A stretch of 64,000 nucleotides of DNA, from contig NZ_CP194331.1 in NCBI RefSeq assembly GCF_051257895.1, forward strand, positions 930,001-994,000, read 5' to 3'. Source of the stretch: Gallionella straubiae (lineage in GTDB: Bacteria; Pseudomonadota; Gammaproteobacteria; Burkholderiales; Gallionellaceae). Positions 8,855 to 17,325 of this stretch are shown here, one piece after another (position 1 is the first letter of the stretch; the number at the start of each line of letters is the position of its first letter). The notes beneath the pieces are model-generated. The model saw only the letters and a program-made list of their open reading frames with translations, made no database searches and had not been told where the DNA came from. Position numbers and translations under genes: made by a program.

Positions 8855-10029
8855 TTTGCGGTCTTCGCAGCCTCCGGCTGCACGCGCACGCCGGCCTTCA
8901 CCCCGGCCGCATCGAGCGACATCACCACGCGGTCGCCCTCGTTCAGGCCGGAGGTAATCTCGGTGTATTCCCAGTTGGCCAGACCGGTCTCGACCTTGCG
9001 CTCTTCGAGGACGCCATCCGGCCGGTAGAACAGCACGCGCTTGCCTTCCAGCAGGGTCTGCGTGGGGATGCGCAGCACCTTTTCATGGGAGGCATGCACG
9101 ATCTCGACGTCGGCGCTGTAGCCGATCAGCAGGTTCTCCTGAGTAGGCGGTTCAACAAACTCAACTTCCACCTCCACGGTGCGCGCCTGCTTCTCCAGCT
9201 CCAGCACATAGGGAGCGATGCGTTTGACCTTACCGGCGAAGGACTTGCCCTTGATCGCATCCAGCACGATGCGGCCTGGCTGACCCACCTTGATGCTGGC
9301 CGCGTCCACCTCGTCGATCGGTGCGCTGACGAACATGCAGCTGTCGTCGATCAGGTCGATCGCGGGCGGAGTCGGGATACCGGGCGGCGAAGGCGTGGTG
9401 TATTCACCCAGTTCGCCGCTGATGTCGGCCACGACACCGCCGAACGGCGCGCGCAGCACCATGCGCCGCAAACCGGCCTGCGCCACGTTGATGCGCGAAC
9501 GCGCCTGTTCGATCTCGCTGCGCGCCGCCGTGCAGGAAGCCCGTTTGGCTTTTGCGTCCGCCTCGGCGCGCTCCAGTCCTTCCGGCGAGATGAAGCCGCG
9601 CTCGCGCAACTGTCGCGCGCGCACAGCCTCCTTGCTGCTCATCTCCGCGATGGTGCATATCTCATCGACACGCGTGTTCGCCGTATTAAGCTGCTGCTCC
9701 GCGAGCCGCGCCTGCGCCTGCAGGTCGTCGTTCCACAGCTCCAGCAATATCTGGTCGGCCTTGACCCGGTCGCCCTTCTTCACCAGCAGGTGCGCGATCT
9801 GCCCGCCCACCGGCGGCGCCAGCTTGGCGCGGCGGCAGGCCTTGACTGTCCCCGCACGGGTGTTGCTCACCGTCGCCTCCACCGTGCCGCGTTCAGCCTT
9901 GGTCAGTTGCACGCGAACCGGCTCGGGGCGCGTGAAATACCAAGTCGCCGCCGCCAGCAATAGCAGCACCGCGAGATAAGGGAGGTATTTCAGGAGGCGA
10001 TTTTGTTCACGTTGCCGAGACAATGTCAT
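8851..10029 (-). CDS. Periplasmic adaptor (membrane-fusion) protein, HlyD/MacA family
   Basis: 392 residues. A single N-terminal anchor (about 14-32, LPYLAVLLLLAAATWYF) is followed by a biotinyl-lipoyl half-domain (APPVGGQIAHLLVKKGDRV), a coiled-coil hairpin (about 110-190), the second lipoyl half (LRAPFGGVVADISGELG) and beta-barrel and membrane-proximal domains to the end. Such adaptors connect an inner-membrane transporter to an outer-membrane channel. It is the first gene of the exporter operon. The linker PSPPGIPTPPAID is proline-rich, and efficient translation might depend on EF-P, encoded nearby. Confidence 0.93.
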   Translation of the reverse strand: MTLSRQREQNRLLKYLPYLAVLLLLAAATWYFTRPEPVRVQLTKAERGTVEATVSNTRAGTVKACRRAKLAPPVGGQIAHLLVKKGDRVKADQILLELWNDDLQAQARLAEQQLNTANTRVDEICTIAEMSSKEAVRARQLRERGFISPEGLERAEADAKAKRASCTAARSEIEQARSRINVAQAGLRRMVLRAPFGGVVADISGELGEYTTPSPPGIPTPPAIDLIDDSCMFVSAPIDEVDAASIKVGQPGRIVLDAIKGKSFAGKVKRIAPYVLELEKQARTVEVEVEFVEPPTQENLLIGYSADVEIVHASHEKVLRIPTQTLLEGKRVLFYRPDGVLEERKVETGLANWEYTEITSGLNEGDRVVMSLDAAGVKAGVRVQPEAAKTAK

Positions 10030-10097
10030 GCGATTTCCCCAAGTGCTGGGTCAGCCATGCTGACAGAATGTTGGGCTTGCATTGGCCCCGGATTGGA

Positions 10098-10173
10098 TGG
10101 TGCTGGAGAGAGGAATCGAACCTCCGACCTACGCGTTACGAGTGCGTTGCTCTACCAACTGAGCTACTCCAGC
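10098..10173 (-). tRNA. tRNA-Thr (anticodon CGT)
   Basis: The 76-nt minus-strand sequence folds as a cloverleaf: acceptor GCTGGAG pairs with CTCCAGC, the D-arm is GCTC/GAGC, the anticodon loop is CTCGTAA with anticodon CGT, and the T-arm is GGAGG-TTCGATT-CCTCT. The CCA end is encoded. The anticodon stem has an A-C mismatch at its loop-closing pair. CGT reads the threonine codon ACG. Confidence 0.95.
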
Positions 10174-10256
10174 AGAAACGGGGGCGATTATAGAGGACGC
10201 GCTGCGACAAGGGAACATTTAGAGCGTTGGCGCTCCTCATTATTGCAGCGCGCTTA

Positions 10257-11177
10257 TTACTGCAACGCACGGGGCAGCGGGAATATGACGTTCTCGCGGA
10301 TGCCTTTCAGTTCGGTGACGCTCTCCGCACCCAATTCGCGCAGGCGCGCGACCACGCCCTGCACCAGTAACTCGGGAGCGGATGCGCCGGCGCTGATACC
10401 GACGCGCGTCTTGCCGGCGAACCATTCCGGCTGCAATCCGCCGGCATCGTCCACCAGATAGGCCGGCACGCCGACCTTGGCCGCGACTTCGCGCAGCCGG
10501 TTGGAATTGGAACTGTTCGGCGACCCCACCACGATCACCACGTCGCATTGTCTGACCAGCAGCTTGACCGCATCCTGGCGATTTTGCGTGGCATAGCAGA
10601 TGTCGTCCTTCCTCGGCCCGGTGATATTGGGAAAGCGCGCCTTGAGCGCGGCGACGATGCCGCTGGCATCATCCACCGACAGAGTGGTCTGTGTGACAAA
10701 GGCGAGATTATTTTCGTCGTTTACCTTGAGGCCGGCGACCTGTTCGGGCGATTCGACGAGGTAGATCCCGCCGTCGCACTGCCCCATCGTGCCTTCCACT
10801 TCCGGATGCCCCGCATGGCCGATCATGATGATTTCCTTGCCCTGGCCGCGCAGCCGCGATACCTCGACATGCACCTTGGTCACCAGCGGGCAGGTCGCAT
10901 CGAACACCGTCAGGCCGCGTGCCTCGGCCTCGCGGCGCACCGATTGCGGCACGCCGTGCGCGCTGAAAACCAGGATGCTGCCGGGCGGCACTTCGGCCAG
11001 GTCTTCGATGAATATTGCGCCCCGCTGGCGCAAGCCGTCCACCACGAATTTGTTGTGTACCACCTCGTGGCGCACGTAAACCGGCGCGCCGTGCAATGCC
11101 AGCGCACGCTCGACGATGGTGATGGCGCGGTCCACACCGGCGCAGAAACCGCGCGGATTAGCCAGCAGCAGATCCAT
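10257..11177 (-). CDS. ispH: 4-hydroxy-3-methylbut-2-enyl diphosphate reductase
   Basis: 306 residues. The last step of the MEP isoprenoid pathway: reductive conversion of HMBPP to IPP and DMAPP using a [4Fe-4S] cluster. The cluster cysteines can be placed at Cys12 (NPRGFCAGV), Cys96 (DATCPLV) and Cys194 (DDICYATQ). The HEVVHNKFVV and SAHGV motifs are also present. The start overlaps the lspA stop region by 20 bp, in the usual ribF-ileS-lspA-ispH order. Confidence 0.98.
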   Translation of the reverse strand: MDLLLANPRGFCAGVDRAITIVERALALHGAPVYVRHEVVHNKFVVDGLRQRGAIFIEDLAEVPPGSILVFSAHGVPQSVRREAEARGLTVFDATCPLVTKVHVEVSRLRGQGKEIIMIGHAGHPEVEGTMGQCDGGIYLVESPEQVAGLKVNDENNLAFVTQTTLSVDDASGIVAALKARFPNITGPRKDDICYATQNRQDAVKLLVRQCDVVIVVGSPNSSNSNRLREVAAKVGVPAYLVDDAGGLQPEWFAGKTRVGISAGASAPELLVQGVVARLRELGAESVTELKGIRENVIFPLPRALQ

Positions 11178-11634
11178 GCTTGCGCTCCTTGAGGCTGTCC
11201 AGGATCAATAAAAACGCGCCGCAGGTAATCGCTGAATCGGCGACGTTGAAGGCCGGGAAGTAATATTCGTCCCAGTGGAAATGCAGGAAGTCCACCACAT
11301 GGCCGTAGGCGATGCGGTCGATCAGGTTGCCCAGCGCGCCGCCGAGGATCAGGCTCAGCGCCAGCGCGAACAGCGTCTGCGCGCCGTGCCTGCGCAGCAG
11401 CCAGACGATCCATACCGAGGCGACAACGGCGATCCCGGCGAACAGCCAGCGCTGCATCCCGCCCGCATCGCTGAGGAAGCTGAATGCCGCGCCGGTGTTG
11501 TGTGCCAGCACCAAGTCGAACACGCCGAGCACAGGAAGGCTCTCGCCCAGGACAAAGTGGCTGGTGATCCACGCCTTGCTCGACTGGTCGAGCACGATCA
11601 CCAGAAAACTCAAGCCCAGCCAGCGATTAAGCAT
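11158..11634 (-). CDS. lspA: Lipoprotein signal peptidase (signal peptidase II)
   Basis: 158 residues, four predicted membrane helices. The catalytic aspartate pair is visible as Asp115 (GHVVDFLHFHW) and Asp133 (FNVADSAIT), with the preceding GNLIDR motif. It cleaves prolipoproteins at the lipobox after diacylglyceryl modification; this window encodes several substrates (lipoproteins at 29667, 36158 and 38576). It overlaps the end of ileS by 8 bp. Confidence 0.97.
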   Translation of the reverse strand: MLNRWLGLSFLVIVLDQSSKAWITSHFVLGESLPVLGVFDLVLAHNTGAAFSFLSDAGGMQRWLFAGIAVVASVWIVWLLRRHGAQTLFALALSLILGGALGNLIDRIAYGHVVDFLHFHWDEYYFPAFNVADSAITCGAFLLILDSLKERKHGSAAG

Positions 11635-14494
11635 AGCGCCGCGCCTCGCCGCCGCCGAACAGGTTGCTCACACACCGGCCGCAAATGGTCGGGTGATCGG
11701 CATCGCCGCCCACGTCTTCGCGGTAATGCCAGCAGCGCTCGCACTTGTCGTGCAGGCTCGCGGAGACATCGATGTGCTGGTCGGCTTCCGTCGCGACGCG
11801 ATGCACCGTGGCACGCGAGGTGATGAACACGAAGCGCAGGTCGTCGCCGAGGCGCGCCAGCACGTCGTAGTCCTGTCCCGCCGCATACACGTCCACTTCG
11901 GCGGCCAGCGCCGAGCCGATCAGTCCGACGGTACGCGCCTCTTCCAGTTGCTTGTTCACCCTGGCGCGCCATGCGGTGATAGCCTGCCAATCGGCAAGAC
12001 TCACCGCTTCCCGCGACTTGGCCGGAAGCGCGTGCCACTCGCCAGTGAACACACTTTCGTCCTCCCTGCCGCACAGCACCGCCCAAGCTTCCTCGGCGGT
12101 AAAACTCAGGATCGGCGCCATCAAGCGCACCAGGCTGTGAGTGAGGTGGTACAGCGCGTTCTGCGCGGAGCGGCGCGCCGCGGAATTTTCCCCGGCGGTG
12201 TACAGGCGGTCTTTCAGGATGTCGAGATAGAAACCGCCCAGGTCTTCGGAACAGAAGGTCTGCAATTTTTGTGCGATCAGGTGGAATTCATAGCGTGCGT
12301 AATCTGCGACCACCTCGTCCTGCAAACGTTCCACCAGCGCCAGCGCATAGCGGTCGATCTCCAGCCACTGCTCCACCGGCAAGGCATGCCGCTGCGGGTC
12401 GAAGTCCGAGATATTGGCGAGCAGGAAGCGCAGGGTGTTGCGGATGCGTCGGTAGCTCTCCACCACGCGCTTGAGGATTTCGTCGGAGATGGTCAACTCG
12501 CCGGAGTAGTCGGTCAGGGCCGCCCACAGGCGCAGGATGTCCGCGCCGAGCGTATCGAGCACCTTTTGCGGCGCGATCACGTTGCCCTTGGACTTGGACA
12601 TCTTGTGACCCTGCCCGTCCACGACGAAGCCGTGTGTGAGCAAGGCCTTGAACGGCGCGCGGCCGTCGATCGCGCAGCCGGTCAGCAGGCTGGACTGGAA
12701 CCAGCCGCGGTGCTGGTCGGAGCCTTCGAGGTACAGGTCTGCCAGATAACCATCCGGGGCCGAGCGCAGTTCCGTGCGGCGCCGCAGCACCGCCGCATGC
12801 GTCGTGCCCGAATCGAACCATACGTCCAACGTGTCGGTGAGCTTGCGGTAGTGCACCGCGTCTTCGCCGAGCAGGTCCACCGAGTTCAGGTCGAACCATG
12901 CCTCGATGCCGTCCTGCTCGACGCGCTTGGCGACTTGCTCCAGCAATTCCGGGGTGCGCGGGTGGAGCTGCATCGTCTCCCTGTGCACGAAAAACGGCAT
13001 CGGCACGCCCCAGTTGCGCTGGCGCGATACGCACCAGTCGGGGCGGTTGCGGATCATCGCCTCAAGACGCGCGCGCCCCCAGGCGGGAAAGAATTCGGTA
13101 CGTTCGACCGCGCGGTTCGCGAGGTCGCGCAGCGTCTGGCCGTCGTGGCTCGCGTGGGAGCGGCCTTCCCGGATCAGCCTCTCGGCATCCGCCGCGATCG
13201 GGTAGGCGGCGTTATCCATGCCGATGAACCACTGCGGCGTGGAGCGGAAAATGATCGGCGTCTTGTGCCGCCAGCAATGCGGATAGCTGTGCTGCACTTT
13301 CTCCATATGCAGCAGATGGCCGCTGGCCTGCAACGCGCTCAGCACGATGTCGTTCGCCTTCCACACGAACACCCCCGCCAACGGCGTATCGCCGGCAGGC
13401 GGCGTGGTAGAGATGAACTTGCCGTCGTCGCCTACCGGATTGTCGGTCGGCAAATGGTATTTCTGGCCGACGAAGTAGTCGTCCAGGCCGTGCGCGGGCG
13501 CGGTGTGCACCAGACCGGTGCCCGCTTCCAGCGTGACATGTTCGCCGCAGATGATAGGTACGATGCGGTCGTAGAACGGGTGCCACAACGGCAGCAATTC
13601 CAGCATCGCACCCTTGCAGCGCCCGGCTGTTTCGCCACTCAGCTGATAGCGCTGCAGACAGCTTTCCATCAACTCCGCAACCAGCAGCAGATAACCCCTG
13701 CCGGTCTTGATCAGGCAGTACTCATGCTCGGGATGCACGCTCACCGCCTGGTTGGCGGGCAGCGTCCACGGCGTGGTGGTCCAGATCACCGCATAGACTT
13801 TCGCATCGACCGGCAACGACACGCCGAACGCCTTCTCCAGCGCAACCCTGTCCTTGACCTCGAAGCCCACATCGATCGCGGGCGAGGTCTTGTCCTCGTA
13901 TTCCACCTCGGCCTCGGCCAAGGCCGACTGGCAATCCAGACACCAGTTCACCGGCTTGCGCCCCTGGTAGAGGTAGCCGCGCTCGTAGATGCTGCCGAGC
14001 GCGCGCATGATGTCGGCCTCGGTCTGGTAGTCCATCGTCAGGTAGGGGTGCTCCCAGTCGCCCAGCACGCCGAGGCGGATGAAATCCTTCTTCTGCCGCT
14101 CGATCTGCTCCCTGGCATATTCGCGGCACAGCACGCGGAACTGCGCGGGCGGGATCGCCTTGCCGTATTTCTTCTCCACCTGCAACTCGATCGGCAGGCC
14201 GTGGCAGTCCCAGCCCGGCACGTAAGGGGCGTCGAAACCCGCGAGTGTCTTGCTCTTGACGATGATGTCCTTGAGGATCTTGTTCACCGCATGGCCGATG
14301 TGGATGTCGCCGTTCGCATAGGGCGGGCCGTCGTGCAGGATGAACTTCGGCTTGCCCTGTCTGGCCGCACGGATTTTTTGGTAGCGCTGCTGCGCCTGCC
14401 AGTTTGCGACCATCTGCGGCTCGCGCTTGGCGAGGTCGCCGCGCATCGGGAAAGGAGTATCGGGAAGATTGAGCGTGTCTTTGTAATCGGTCAT
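11627..14494 (-). CDS. ileS: Isoleucyl-tRNA synthetase
   Basis: 955 residues, normal for a bacterial IleRS. Class I signatures are present: HIGH-type motif in GDIHIGHAVNKIL near residue 65 and KMSKSKGN near residue 610. The CP1 editing domain lies between them, and a C-terminal zinc site is seen in CERCWHY and CGRCV. It charges tRNA-Ile and edits Val-AMP. It sits 9 bp downstream of ribF. Confidence 0.99.
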   Translation of the reverse strand: MTDYKDTLNLPDTPFPMRGDLAKREPQMVANWQAQQRYQKIRAARQGKPKFILHDGPPYANGDIHIGHAVNKILKDIIVKSKTLAGFDAPYVPGWDCHGLPIELQVEKKYGKAIPPAQFRVLCREYAREQIERQKKDFIRLGVLGDWEHPYLTMDYQTEADIMRALGSIYERGYLYQGRKPVNWCLDCQSALAEAEVEYEDKTSPAIDVGFEVKDRVALEKAFGVSLPVDAKVYAVIWTTTPWTLPANQAVSVHPEHEYCLIKTGRGYLLLVAELMESCLQRYQLSGETAGRCKGAMLELLPLWHPFYDRIVPIICGEHVTLEAGTGLVHTAPAHGLDDYFVGQKYHLPTDNPVGDDGKFISTTPPAGDTPLAGVFVWKANDIVLSALQASGHLLHMEKVQHSYPHCWRHKTPIIFRSTPQWFIGMDNAAYPIAADAERLIREGRSHASHDGQTLRDLANRAVERTEFFPAWGRARLEAMIRNRPDWCVSRQRNWGVPMPFFVHRETMQLHPRTPELLEQVAKRVEQDGIEAWFDLNSVDLLGEDAVHYRKLTDTLDVWFDSGTTHAAVLRRRTELRSAPDGYLADLYLEGSDQHRGWFQSSLLTGCAIDGRAPFKALLTHGFVVDGQGHKMSKSKGNVIAPQKVLDTLGADILRLWAALTDYSGELTISDEILKRVVESYRRIRNTLRFLLANISDFDPQRHALPVEQWLEIDRYALALVERLQDEVVADYARYEFHLIAQKLQTFCSEDLGGFYLDILKDRLYTAGENSAARRSAQNALYHLTHSLVRLMAPILSFTAEEAWAVLCGREDESVFTGEWHALPAKSREAVSLADWQAITAWRARVNKQLEEARTVGLIGSALAAEVDVYAAGQDYDVLARLGDDLRFVFITSRATVHRVATEADQHIDVSASLHDKCERCWHYREDVGGDADHPTICGRCVSNLFGGGEARRYA

Positions 14495-14503
14495 TTCGGG
14501 TAG

Positions 14504-15430
14504 TCAATCATTTCGTTTAAACCATTGCTTTGCGTTCTGCACATCCAGCGCGATCTGCCGCGTCAGCGTTTCCACATCGGGATATTTTTCCTCGTTGCGC
14601 AGCTTGTGCAGGAAATCCAGGCGCATGTGCCGGTTGTAAATCTGCTGCGCAAATTCGAAGAGGTGCACTTCCAGCACCGGCCTGCCGCCCTGATGCACCG
14701 TCGGGCGCACGCCGAGGCTCGCCACGCCCTGCAGCACGCCCATGCCCTCGGCATGCGCCTGCACCACGAAGATGCCGGACAGCGGCGGGCGGTTGTGCTT
14801 CAGCTGGATGTTGGCAGTCGGGAAACCGATCCGCCTGCCCAGGCCGTCGCCATGCTCGACGCGCCCGCTGATGCTGTAGGGGCGTCCCAGGTAGGACTGC
14901 GCCTTGCGCATGTCGCCCTCCGCGAGCGCCGCGCGCACCGCCGTGCTGGAGATGCGCACGCCGTTGTGCAGCACGCTGCGCACAGCCTGCACCTCGAAGC
15001 CGTGCTGCATGCCGATTTTTTCCATCAGCGCGAAATCGCCGGCGCGCCCGCTGCCAAAGCGGAAATCGTCGCCGATCAGCACGAATTTGGCCGACAGTTT
15101 TTCATGCAGCGCATGAATGAAATCCGCTGCGCTCATCTGCGAAAAACGCGCATTGAAGCGGCACACATGCACGCGGTCGATGCCCATCGCGTCGAACAGT
15201 TCCAGCTTCTCGCGCAGATTGGTCAGCCGCGCCGGCGCCTGCTGCGGGGCAAAAAACTCGCGCGGATGCGGCTCGAAGATCACCACCGCCACCGGCAGGC
15301 CGCGCGCCTGCGCCGCAGCGCGCAGTTCGCTCAGCAACGCCTGATGGCCCAGATGCACCCCGTCGAAATTGCCGATGGTGAGCGCGACAGGCTGGGTGTC
15401 GTGGGAATGGAGTCCGCGAAAAATCAACAT
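14504..15430 (-). CDS. ribF: Bifunctional riboflavin kinase / FAD synthetase
   Basis: 308 residues. The N-terminal nucleotidyl-transferase part has the ALTIGNFDGVHLGHQALL motif; the C-terminal riboflavin kinase part has RRIGFPTANIQL and VASLGVRPT. It converts riboflavin to FMN and then FAD. First gene of the ribF-ileS-lspA-ispH unit. Confidence 0.97.
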   Translation of the reverse strand: MLIFRGLHSHDTQPVALTIGNFDGVHLGHQALLSELRAAAQARGLPVAVVIFEPHPREFFAPQQAPARLTNLREKLELFDAMGIDRVHVCRFNARFSQMSAADFIHALHEKLSAKFVLIGDDFRFGSGRAGDFALMEKIGMQHGFEVQAVRSVLHNGVRISSTAVRAALAEGDMRKAQSYLGRPYSISGRVEHGDGLGRRIGFPTANIQLKHNRPPLSGIFVVQAHAEGMGVLQGVASLGVRPTVHQGGRPVLEVHLFEFAQQIYNRHMRLDFLHKLRNEEKYPDVETLTRQIALDVQNAKQWFKRND

Positions 15431-15474
15431 GGGCGCGGATTATACCCGACGGGTACCGGGTTACGCCCAGTGTC

Positions 15475-16362
15475 TTACAGAAGGATTTCTTCGCCCTCCC
15501 GGGCCAGACGGCATTCCAAACCGCCACTTTCCCCGGAAAGATTGGCCAGCGCCTTTGCAAATTCCCGTTCCAGCGCCTCGTCACTGCGGGTGGGCTCGTG
15601 GTGGGTGCAGTACACGATTTTTGCGCCGGCTCTTTTCGCCATCGCGATACAGGAATCGAAAGTGCCGTGCCCCCAGCCCCTCTTCGACGGGTATTCCCCG
15701 GTCGTGTAGGACGAATCGACAATCAGCACATCCACGCCGCGCATCGCCTCGATGATGGACTTTTCCTTGTCCTCGATCAGCGCCTGGTATTCCTCGTAGC
15801 CCTCGTCCTCGGGGGCATAGATGTTGTAGGGAGGTTCGTAATCGCCGGTAAAGAACACCGATTTACCGTTGCAGTCGATGCGGTAGCCGAAGTTGATGAC
15901 CGGGTGGTTGAGCAGCGTCGGCGTGATCGTGGCCGAGCCGATCCGTACGCTCTGCTCCGGCATCAGGGTCTCATATTCGATGCTGGCCTTCATTTCGGCC
16001 TTGCGCACCGGGAAAAAGCTGTACTGCAACTGCACGTCCATGACCTGCTCGATGCCGCACCCTGAAACGGGATCGAATGCGCCATGCAGGCGCAGAGTGT
16101 TGCCGGGAATGAAGACCGGGATGAAGAACGGCAGGCCCTGGATATGATCCCAGTGGGTATGGGTGATGAAGACGTTCGCGGTAACCGGCATTTCCCTGAG
16201 CAGCGTTTGCGACAGCGCAAAAATCCCGGTGCCGGCGTCGAGGATGATCAGCTCGTTATCGTCGGTGCGGATTTCGATGCAGGTGGTGTTGCCGCCGTAC
16301 TTGGCGGTATGGGGTCCGGGCGACGGGATCGAGCCGCGCACGCCCCAGAATCTGATTTTCAT
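15475..16362 (-). CDS. MBL-fold metal-dependent hydrolase (lactamase_B_2 type)
   Basis: 295 residues. The zinc-binding motif THTHWDHIQGLPFF (HxHxDH, about residue 88-95) and later metal ligands in FTGDYEP and CTHHEP are present. The N-terminus FWGVRGSIPSPGPHTAKYGGNT is typical of a family that includes phosphodiesterases. The start codon overlaps the HDOD gene stop (ATGA), so they are translationally coupled. A role as a cyclic-nucleotide or phosphodiester hydrolase in signalling is possible in view of the cyclases in this window, but it is not shown. Confidence 0.85.
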   Translation of the reverse strand: MKIRFWGVRGSIPSPGPHTAKYGGNTTCIEIRTDDNELIILDAGTGIFALSQTLLREMPVTANVFITHTHWDHIQGLPFFIPVFIPGNTLRLHGAFDPVSGCGIEQVMDVQLQYSFFPVRKAEMKASIEYETLMPEQSVRIGSATITPTLLNHPVINFGYRIDCNGKSVFFTGDYEPPYNIYAPEDEGYEEYQALIEDKEKSIIEAMRGVDVLIVDSSYTTGEYPSKRGWGHGTFDSCIAMAKRAGAKIVYCTHHEPTRSDEALEREFAKALANLSGESGGLECRLAREGEEILL

Positions 16363-17222
16363 GCGTCGACTCCGACCTGGGAAAACAATTGTGCTTCCTC
16401 GGCCATTTTCGACAGGTCGCCGAGGGAAGCGATGACTGCATCGAGATCGCCGCCGAAATAGTTGCGGGCTGCCGGTGGCAGCGCCTCGACGCAGGGATCG
16501 CCGCTATCGCCGAAGGACATCTTGTTGCTGATCTGGTTGGCGGTATAGACGCTGGCCCACATCCCGCTTTCTGCACCTTCCGTGGAATGGTGGTTGCGGA
16601 TGCAATCGACCAAGGCCGGATGGAATTGCCACTTCTCCGCCAGCATCGAACCCACGACGCTGTGGTCTACGCCGATAACCTGGCTTTCCGCCACATGCAG
16701 CGGTATGTTCTCGCTATGGCTCTTCTGCATCGCCTGACTGAACTCGTCGGCCATAAACTGTGCGAACACTACCTTGCCGAAATCATGCAACAACCCCGCA
16801 ATATAGCAATCCATCGGGTCGGTGCCCTTCAGCTTGCCGCCCAGTGATTTTGCGATGCCGGCAGTGGTCAGGGAGTGCAGCAGATAGCGCTGCATATCGA
16901 AACCGGCGTCATTGTACTTGGGCAGAATGCCGACCGAGGCGATGCCGAGCGCGAGATTCTTGATGGTATTGAAGCCGAGGAAAGCCACCGAGTGGTTGAC
17001 CGAGGTAATCTTGCTGGGCAGGCTGTAATAGGCCGAGTTGAGCACCCTGAGGATCTTGACCGTCATCACTGGGTCTTTTTCGATCACCTGCACCAGATGC
17101 TTGGGCTCGCAGTCCAGGTTCCTCGTCAGTTCCAGGATTTTCTGCACGCTCTTGGGAAAGGCAGGCATTTTTTCCACGGCCAGGGTGAGTTTTTTTGCCA
17201 GTTCCGGCGAAATCTGGTTCAT
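16359..17222 (-). CDS. HDOD-domain signalling protein
   Basis: 287 residues; an HDOD domain occupies about residues 18-215, with the LLHDFGKVVFAQFM segment that resembles an HD phosphohydrolase but lacks the full metal set. HDOD proteins act in signal transduction and motility or stress regulation rather than as known enzymes. It is translationally coupled to the MBL-fold hydrolase, which suggests a joint function. A 66-bp palindrome and tldD lie upstream. Confidence 0.88.
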   Translation of the reverse strand: MNQISPELAKKLTLAVEKMPAFPKSVQKILELTRNLDCEPKHLVQVIEKDPVMTVKILRVLNSAYYSLPSKITSVNHSVAFLGFNTIKNLALGIASVGILPKYNDAGFDMQRYLLHSLTTAGIAKSLGGKLKGTDPMDCYIAGLLHDFGKVVFAQFMADEFSQAMQKSHSENIPLHVAESQVIGVDHSVVGSMLAEKWQFHPALVDCIRNHHSTEGAESGMWASVYTANQISNKMSFGDSGDPCVEALPPAARNYFGGDLDAVIASLGDLSKMAEEAQLFSQVGVDA

Positions 17223-17243
17223 GTCGTCGAATAAATTGATATG

Positions 17244-17309
17244 TAAGAGCCTATTTCAGCAGGTTCATACCCAACGTGGGGGCATGAAACCTGCTGAAAT
17301 AGGCTCTTA
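17244..17309. repeat. Long palindrome between the HDOD gene and tldD
   Basis: TAAGAGCCTATTTCAGCAGG and its exact complement CCTGCTGAAATAGGCTCTTA flank a short centre. The 22-bp perfect arms continue with minor mismatches towards the loop. It could act as a bidirectional terminator or be a dispersed repeat. A second, 8-bp hairpin (GCATAGCA/TGCTATGC, 17311-17331) overlaps the tldD stop. Confidence 0.85.
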
Positions 17310-17325
17310 AGCATAGCATGACTTG

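Noticed and set aside
11312..14503. A 1063-codon open frame on the plus strand opposite ileS
   Set aside because: It mirrors the ileS codons in GC-rich DNA and its His/Arg/Leu-rich translation has no family features; ileS on the other strand is certain.
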